Assembly (NCBI GenBank): GCA_964458255.1
Contig: CAYWHY010000012.1
Span: forward strand, 1-38,085
Source: Suilimivivens sp964458255
Lineage (GTDB): Bacteria > Bacillota > Clostridia > Lachnospirales > Lachnospiraceae
DNA length: 38,085 nucleotides
Direction of reading: 5' to 3'
In this document: positions 33,469 through 38,085 of the stretch, piece by piece
Numbering within the stretch: position 1 is the stretch's first letter
Layout: the number at the start of each line of letters is the position of its first letter
Notes under the pieces: generated by a model
Seen by the model: the letters and a program-made list of their open reading frames with translations, nothing else
Told to the model about the DNA's origin: nothing
The model's database searches: none
Translations under genes and position numbers: made by a program

Positions 33469-34272
33469 CTATTCCTCACTTTTCAGACCGTCTCCTAATA
33501 AACTAAAACCAAGTACCATCAAAATAATGATTACACCGGGGAACATCGCATAAGTCGGTGCACTAAACAAATAAGACTGTGCCTCTGAAAGCATTCTGCC
33601 AAGACTTGCATCCGGAGGCTGTACGCCTATTCCCAAAAAACTCATACCGGCCTCTGCCAGTACGGCATTATTGAACCCTATCATGATGGCTGAAAGAAGT
33701 ACAGTTATGGTATTCGGAAGGATATGCACAAACATAATACGCAAATCACTTGCCCCCTGAAGCTTTGCGTTTTTGACATAGTCCCTATTTTTACATTTGA
33801 TAAATTCACTTCGCACAATCCGGGCAAAGCTTGGGATAAAAGCAATTCCGAGTGCCAGAATCACCTGATACTTTCCGCTTCCGAAAAGGCTGATAAAAAG
33901 AAGGGCTAACAAAATACTTGGGAATGAAAAAACTGCATCATTAAAGCGCATCAGTATTTCATCCACAATCCCACCATAATAGCCTGTAAGTGCTCCCATG
34001 ATAATTCCGAAAAATGTTCCTATAAAAACAGTTCCTGCCGCTACAATCAGGGTGGTCCTGCTTCCTTCAAGCACTCTTGAAAATACATCTCTTCCAAAAT
34101 TGTCACAGCCCATGGGATGCTTTAGGGAAATTCCCGCAAACTTTAGGCTTGCATCCATGGCATCGGGATCATAAGGTGTGTAAAATACGCCTACCAGAAT
34201 CATTAACAGTATCACACTTGTAATAATGCCACCCACTATTAAATTATAGTTTTTCTTTCCGTTTTTGTTCAC
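33469..34272 (-). CDS. Oligopeptide/dipeptide ABC permease (OppC type)
   Basis: This is an inner-membrane permease with a binding-protein-dependent transport loop (GASDLRIMFVHILPNTI, the EAA-like contact for the ATPases). Several hydrophobic segments span the chain. I chose GTG at 34272 (MNKNGKKNYN), 7 bases after AAAGGG, rather than a GTG 19 codons earlier that overlaps the upstream gene. This gives 267 residues, of normal length for the family. Confidence 0.9.
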   Translation of the reverse strand: MNKNGKKNYNLIVGGIITSVILLMILVGVFYTPYDPDAMDASLKFAGISLKHPMGCDNFGRDVFSRVLEGSRTTLIVAAGTVFIGTFFGIIMGALTGYYGGIVDEILMRFNDAVFSFPSILLALLFISLFGSGKYQVILALGIAFIPSFARIVRSEFIKCKNRDYVKNAKLQGASDLRIMFVHILPNTITVLLSAIMIGFNNAVLAEAGMSFLGIGVQPPDASLGRMLSEAQSYLFSAPTYAMFPGVIIILMVLGFSLLGDGLKSEE

Positions 34273-34300
34273 AATTTGTCCCTTTATATCCTTTGAAATC

Positions 34301-35242
34301 TTATTCCACGGTAATTCTCGGATCCACAATTCCGTAAATAATGTCTACCACCATATTCACCACAAGTACCAACAATGCAATGCACACAATCACTGCCATT
34401 ACCACCGGATAATCCCTGTTGGAAATGGAAGTAAGCAAAATTCTTCCAAGCCCCGGTATACTGAATACCTGCTCTATAATAATACTTCCGGCTATCATAT
34501 CCGCAAGAGCCATACCAAGAAACGTAATCACCGGAATAACTGCATTTTTAAGCACATGTTTATATAAAACCGCTTTCGTATTGTTTCCTCTGCTGTAAGC
34601 AGTTCTGACATAATCTAATTTTGATTCGCTGATCACGGAGCTTCTAAGAAGCTTCACCGCCATGGCTGCCTTAGGCATGGCAATGGCAAATGCAGGGAAA
34701 AATAAATATCCGACAAAACCCGCAATATCTTTTTCATAGGAAACATAACCTCCCGGTGTAAACAGCTTTAAAATTCTGCCAAACACAAGTGTAATTAATA
34801 TTCCTGCAAAAAAAGGCGGAAATGCCATGATAATCTGATTGATTATATATATCATTCTATCAATAGTACCACCTGCATGTCTGGCGGTATAAATTCCTAA
34901 GGGAATGGAAATCACAACCATCATAACAAAGGCCAGTATAGTTAAAGTAATCGTTACGGGGATTTTGTCTGTCACCATCTCACTGACAGGCATCTTGTAA
35001 CTGTAAGATGTTCCCATATCTCCTTTTAAAAAGCCTGATGCCCATCTTCCGTATTGCACCAGCACCGGGTCATTTAAACCCATTTCTTCCCGAAGTGCCT
35101 CTACTTTCTCCGGTGTCGCCTCTGTTCCTAACAGGGAAGTAGCCGGATCCCCGGAAATAAAATGAAATGAAAGAAAGACAAAGAGCGTCACTGCAAACAA
35201 GGTTAAAAACATGGTAATTACCTTCTTCCCTGCATACTTCAT
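34301..35242 (-). CDS. Oligopeptide/dipeptide ABC permease (OppB type)
   Basis: This is the first permease of the importer, 313 residues with about six membrane segments. It begins MKYAGKKVITMFLTLFAVTLFVF, the usual first segment, and has the contact loop DYVRTAYSRGNNTKAVLYKHV with the conserved Arg-Ala-Lys-like pattern. AGGAGG precedes the ATG. It follows the binding protein by 38 bases. Confidence 0.94.
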   Translation of the reverse strand: MKYAGKKVITMFLTLFAVTLFVFLSFHFISGDPATSLLGTEATPEKVEALREEMGLNDPVLVQYGRWASGFLKGDMGTSYSYKMPVSEMVTDKIPVTITLTILAFVMMVVISIPLGIYTARHAGGTIDRMIYIINQIIMAFPPFFAGILITLVFGRILKLFTPGGYVSYEKDIAGFVGYLFFPAFAIAMPKAAMAVKLLRSSVISESKLDYVRTAYSRGNNTKAVLYKHVLKNAVIPVITFLGMALADMIAGSIIIEQVFSIPGLGRILLTSISNRDYPVVMAVIVCIALLVLVVNMVVDIIYGIVDPRITVE

Positions 35243-35280
35243 CTCTTTGTCCTCCTGCTTTATGGTTATTCAGCTATTTA

Positions 35281-36795
35281 TTACTCAACTATTTTCAGTT
35301 TCGCAACATCCTGTACATATAAAGGATAGAACTCATATCCTGTATACTTCCTGTTAATTGCAACAAATTCCGGCAAGTCCTGAATATATACGTTTGCCGC
35401 ATCCGTAGAAAGAATGGTCTGACATTCTTTGTAATACTTGGTTTTTTCTGCATCATCCGTGCTTGCAAGTGCATTTGCAAATGCCGTATCGTATTCTGCA
35501 TTATTGTAATTAATGAAGTTCTTTGATGATTCGGAAGTAAATCTCTGTAAAAGTGCCGCTCCGGTAATATTGTTAGCATCAATTCCCACTACCGTAGACT
35601 GATACTCTCTGTTTTGGTAAACATCGCTGAGCCAGCTGTCCCATTCAATCAACTGAATTTCAGCATTGACACCGATTTCCTTAAACTGCTCTACAAGCAC
35701 CTGTGCCGTATCGATATGAGGCTGATAGTTGGAAGGTACCGTAATGGTAAAAGAAAATCCGTTCGCATATCCCGCTTCTTTAAGCAGCTGTTTTGCTTTT
35801 TCTATATCCTGATTATAAGTATCATTCAGCTCTTCCATAAAGTACTTTCCGAAAGCCGGAAACATGGAACTTCCAAGCTCTGTTCCTTTTCCGTCAGAAA
35901 TAATTGTCATGATTTCATCAGGATTGATTGCATAGCACAAAGCCTGACGCACTTTTACATCATTAAACGGCTCTGCATTATGATTTAAATAAAGTGCCTG
36001 TACCAGATTCATGGTTCCTTCAAGAACCGTAAATTCGTCAGACAATTCCGCTGCCTGAGTTGCCGTTACTCTGGCAAACATATCAATGGAACCGCCCTCT
36101 AAATCCATAACAATGGAGTCTGCATTGGCACAAATCTTAAAGGTAACATGTTCAATGTTTGCAGGTTCACCCCAATATTCGTCAAATTTTTCCATTACGA
36201 AATTTTCCTGCGGAGAACGTGACACAAACTTATACGGGCCTGTACCGATCGGTCTAATATCGGCATTTTCGTTAGATGCCGGAATAATGGCCGTTGTCAT
36301 ATATGCCAGAAATTCTGTATCTGCTTCCTTAAGCGTAATTACAATCGTGGACTCATCTTTAACGGTAACGCTCTCTATATTAGAAAACGCCTCTACCAGA
36401 GGTCCTCCGTTACTGGTATCGGCGCATTTATCTATCGAAAATTTAACATCCTCTGCCGTTACCAAACTTCCATCATGGAATTTCACACCCTCACGCAAAG
36501 TAAAAGTATAGACTTTACCGCCTTCCGATTCCTCGTAGGCACTTGCCACAGCAGGGATTAAACTACCATCACTAGCAGGCTTAACCAGTCCTTCAAACAG
36601 GTTAAACAGTACTTCCTGAGTTCCTGCCGCCACCATTTTGTGGGGGTCAAGACTTTCCTCTAAATCCTGAGGAATACCGATGGTAATCTGAGAAGAACTC
36701 TCCTCTTCCTTATCACCTGAACATCCGATCAGTGCAATAGCAAGCGTTGTCAACACGAAAATCAAAAGAAGGCTTTTCAAACCTTTTTTTTTCAT
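35281..36795 (-). CDS. Peptide-binding lipoprotein of ABC importer (SBP family 5)
   Basis: This extracellular receptor delivers peptides (or nickel or other solutes of this family) to the permease. The N-terminal signal ends in the lipobox ALIGC, with Cys25 the lipid anchor. The 504-residue mature chain has the family segments FTLREGVKFHDGSLVTAEDVKFS and DVKVRQALCYAINPDEIM. It is the first gene of a complete five-gene set. AAAGGAAT precedes the ATG. The substrate cannot be read from sequence, but dipeptide or oligopeptide is most likely from the paired OppD/F ATPases. Confidence 0.94.
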   Translation of the reverse strand: MKKKGLKSLLLIFVLTTLAIALIGCSGDKEEESSSQITIGIPQDLEESLDPHKMVAAGTQEVLFNLFEGLVKPASDGSLIPAVASAYEESEGGKVYTFTLREGVKFHDGSLVTAEDVKFSIDKCADTSNGGPLVEAFSNIESVTVKDESTIVITLKEADTEFLAYMTTAIIPASNENADIRPIGTGPYKFVSRSPQENFVMEKFDEYWGEPANIEHVTFKICANADSIVMDLEGGSIDMFARVTATQAAELSDEFTVLEGTMNLVQALYLNHNAEPFNDVKVRQALCYAINPDEIMTIISDGKGTELGSSMFPAFGKYFMEELNDTYNQDIEKAKQLLKEAGYANGFSFTITVPSNYQPHIDTAQVLVEQFKEIGVNAEIQLIEWDSWLSDVYQNREYQSTVVGIDANNITGAALLQRFTSESSKNFINYNNAEYDTAFANALASTDDAEKTKYYKECQTILSTDAANVYIQDLPEFVAINRKYTGYEFYPLYVQDVAKLKIVE

Positions 36796-36840
36796 GTTTC
36801 AGATTCCTTTCTCTGATTTATTATTTAGTTTTGACACATA

Positions 36841-36884
36841 ATTCATGCCTGAATCATTGTATCCAATATCTATTCAAATTGCAA
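36841..36884 (-). promoter_or_regulatory. Promoter and operator-like dyad of the peptide importer operon
   Basis: TTGCAA (36879-36884) and TACAAT (36856-36861) are 17 bases apart on the minus strand. Just after them ATTCA-TGCC-TGAAT (36841-36854) forms a short dyad at the transcript start, a possible repressor site. The promoter lies 4 bases from the nrdR stop codon. Confidence 0.7.
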
Positions 36885-36887
36885 CAA

Positions 36888-37337
36888 TTATTTTAAAACT
36901 TTCTTGAGTTCATCCATAAACGTATTAATATCCTTAAACTCTCTGTAAACGGAAGCAAACCTTACATAAGCAACCGCTTCCAAATCTTTCAGCTTGTTCA
37001 TAACAAGCTCACCGATAACACGGCTGGGAATTTCTTTCTCTTCCATGTTAAAAATTTCTGTTTCCACTTCATCAACTAACTGGTTAATCTGATTGGCACT
37101 GATAGGTCTCTTATGGCAGGCACGAAGCACACCTGCTTCGATCTTGGAACGGTCATAAGTTTCTCTGTTGTCATCCTTCTTGATAATAATAAGAGGAATC
37201 GTCTCTACTTTTTCATAAGTAGTAAATCTCTTATCGCACTCATCACAAGCGCGACGACGTCTGATGGAGTTATTCTCCTCAGCCGGTCTTGAATCAATAA
37301 CTCTGGTATTTTCGTGGCCGCAATACGGACATTTCAT
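36888..37337 (-). CDS. nrdR: Transcriptional repressor NrdR
   Basis: NrdR senses ATP and dATP and represses ribonucleotide reductase genes. The 149-residue protein has the N-terminal zinc ribbon (CPYCG and CDECDKRF) followed by the ATP-cone (PLIIIKKDDNRETYDRSKIEAGV). No NrdR box was seen in the window. GGGGGAG precedes the ATG at 37337. It is separated by 81 bases from ylmC and has its own perfect promoter. Confidence 0.97.
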   Translation of the reverse strand: MKCPYCGHENTRVIDSRPAEENNSIRRRRACDECDKRFTTYEKVETIPLIIIKKDDNRETYDRSKIEAGVLRACHKRPISANQINQLVDEVETEIFNMEEKEIPSRVIGELVMNKLKDLEAVAYVRFASVYREFKDINTFMDELKKVLK

Positions 37338-37398
37338 ATGGTTCTCCCCCTATAATTTCTTCCTTTTCATATAAAAACACTTTTTTGATAATAATGCC

Positions 37399-37427
37399 AT
37401 TATATTCTGTATTGGAAATTATGTCAA
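37399..37427 (-). promoter_or_regulatory. Consensus promoter of nrdR
   Basis: TTGACA (37422-37427) and TATAAT (37399-37404), both perfect, lie 17 bases apart on the minus strand. The -35 box is within the last codons of ylmC. Confidence 0.85.
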
Positions 37428-37664
37428 CCTTTCGGTGCAGATATCCACAATAATAATATCCGGTCCAATCTGCCTGATATCTTTAAAAGGAATACAAAAA
37501 TCCGGATCAGAATTAAAAAAATTACAAATCCTGTTTCCTCCTGATACAAATATCTTGCAGATTTTTCCGCTGCACTCATCCAATTCAAAATCTGAAATTC
37601 TGCCAAGTCTCCTGCAATCCCTTAAATTAATTACATCCTTACATTTCAATTCCGAAAACAGCAT
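37419..37664 (-). CDS. YlmC/YmxH family sporulation-associated protein (PRC-barrel)
   Basis: This is an 81-residue PRC-barrel-like protein found beside sigG in spore formers. MLFSELKCKDVINLRDCRRLGRISDFELD and the closing PFKDIRQIGPDIIIVD are typical. The start is the ATG at 37664 with AAGGTG upstream; a GTG two codons before is less likely. Upstream the minus strand has CATATAGT, which resembles a SigE or SigK -10 box but with no clear -35. Its role is unknown. Confidence 0.87.
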   Translation of the reverse strand: MLFSELKCKDVINLRDCRRLGRISDFELDECSGKICKIFVSGGNRICNFFNSDPDFCIPFKDIRQIGPDIIIVDICTERLT

Positions 37665-37737
37665 ATACACACCTTATGTTCATTCTCTCTATACTATATG
37701 CCTTTGTTTGCAAAAGGGATTTTTAAAAATAAACGGA

Positions 37738-37769
37738 TGAATATTTTCCCTTTATTTGGTGCATGATTC
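37738..37769 (+). promoter_or_regulatory. SigG-like promoter upstream of sigG
   Basis: TGAATA (37738-37743), then 18 bases, then CATGATTC (37762-37769). The -35 fits the SigG consensus YGHATR and the spacer is the expected length; the -10 fits 6 of 8 places in CAHWHTAH. This would let SigG sustain its own synthesis in the forespore. Confidence 0.55.
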
Positions 37770-37796
37770 TATTAGAGTAAACAAGGAGGCAAAAGG

Positions 37797-38085
37797 ATGG
37801 CACAGGGAAAAGTGGAAATCTGTGGTGTAAATACAGCAAAATTACCTCTATTGAAAACCACAGAAAAAGAAGAGTTATTTGCACGCATCGATAAGGGCGA
37901 TTTAGATGCACGGGAAAAATATATTGAAGGGAACCTAAGACTGGTATTAAGTGTTATCAAACGCTTTTCATCCAGCAACGAAAACGTAGATGATTTATTT
38001 CAGATTGGCTGTATCGGACTGATTAAAGCCATTGACAATTTTGACTCTTCCCTAAATGTAAAATTCAGCACCTATGCTGTACCCA
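37797..38085 (+). CDS. sigG: RNA polymerase sporulation sigma factor SigG, partial
   Basis: SigG directs late transcription in the forespore. The visible 96 residues start MAQGKVEICGVNTAKLP, the SigG N-terminal signature, and continue through region 2 (NLRLVLSVIKRFSSSNENVDDLFQ and KAIDNFD, then VKFSTYAVP). The gene runs off the right edge, so region 4 is missing. GGAGG lies 7 bases before the ATG. It is divergent from ylmC and nrdR. Confidence 0.95.
   Translation, partial: MAQGKVEICGVNTAKLPLLKTTEKEELFARIDKGDLDAREKYIEGNLRLVLSVIKRFSSSNENVDDLFQIGCIGLIKAIDNFDSSLNVKFSTYAVP

Overview
The window is AT-rich DNA from a Firmicute, most likely a Lachnospiraceae-type member of Clostridia. The pointers are a sporulation sigma factor SigG, a YlmC/YmxH sporulation protein, DUF4037/DUF4125 and DUF5688 proteins, YqeG, a ferredoxin-dependent 2-oxoacid oxidoreductase with a rubredoxin (anaerobic metabolism), and strong GGAGG ribosome binding sites. 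I cannot name the genus. Nearly everything lies on the minus strand. The plus strand carries an amidase, a LysR regulator, a predicted antisense RNA and the 5' part of sigG.

Left part (1-13.6 kb): a partial metA-type homoserine acyltransferase with the acetyl-CoA-type Glu111 follows a divergent LigA-like NAD-dependent DNA ligase. Next is a housekeeping run, MATE exporter - aroA - hflX - RluF/RluB-type pseudouridine synthase, transcribed leftward. A cell-wall amidase faces a large TPR-DUF4037-DUF4125 protein across a bidirectional terminator. A small accessory metabolic cluster follows: Gfo/Idh/MocA oxidoreductase, cupin and DRE-TIM aldolase, the aldolase having its own consensus promoter and a repeat-rich operator-like region.

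Middle part (13.6-27.7 kb): a heterodimeric ABC exporter pair is divergent from a LysR gene whose promoter overlaps a perfect 10-bp dyad. Then come a rubredoxin gene of 51 codons, a fused gamma-delta and a fused alpha-beta 2-oxoacid:ferredoxin oxidoreductase, an unknown helical protein, a type I toxin-antitoxin-like locus (31-residue holin-like peptide plus convergent antisense RNA), NADP-type glutamate dehydrogenase with a TGTATT-rich control region, another unknown helical protein, a second Gfo/Idh/MocA protein, a membrane-anchored double-SH3 protein, and a tRNA-Arg(CCG) enclosed by a perfect 17-bp inverted repeat.

Right part (27.7-38 kb): DUF5688 protein; elongation factor P; the shikimate genes aroQ, aroK and aroE; YqeG phosphatase; a complete oligopeptide ABC importer (binding protein, two permeases, two ATPases); nrdR; ylmC; and, divergently, sigG with a SigG-like promoter. 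With aroA at 5-6 kb, four shikimate-pathway genes lie in the window at two separate loci. No CRISPR array, insertion sequence, prophage or rRNA was seen.
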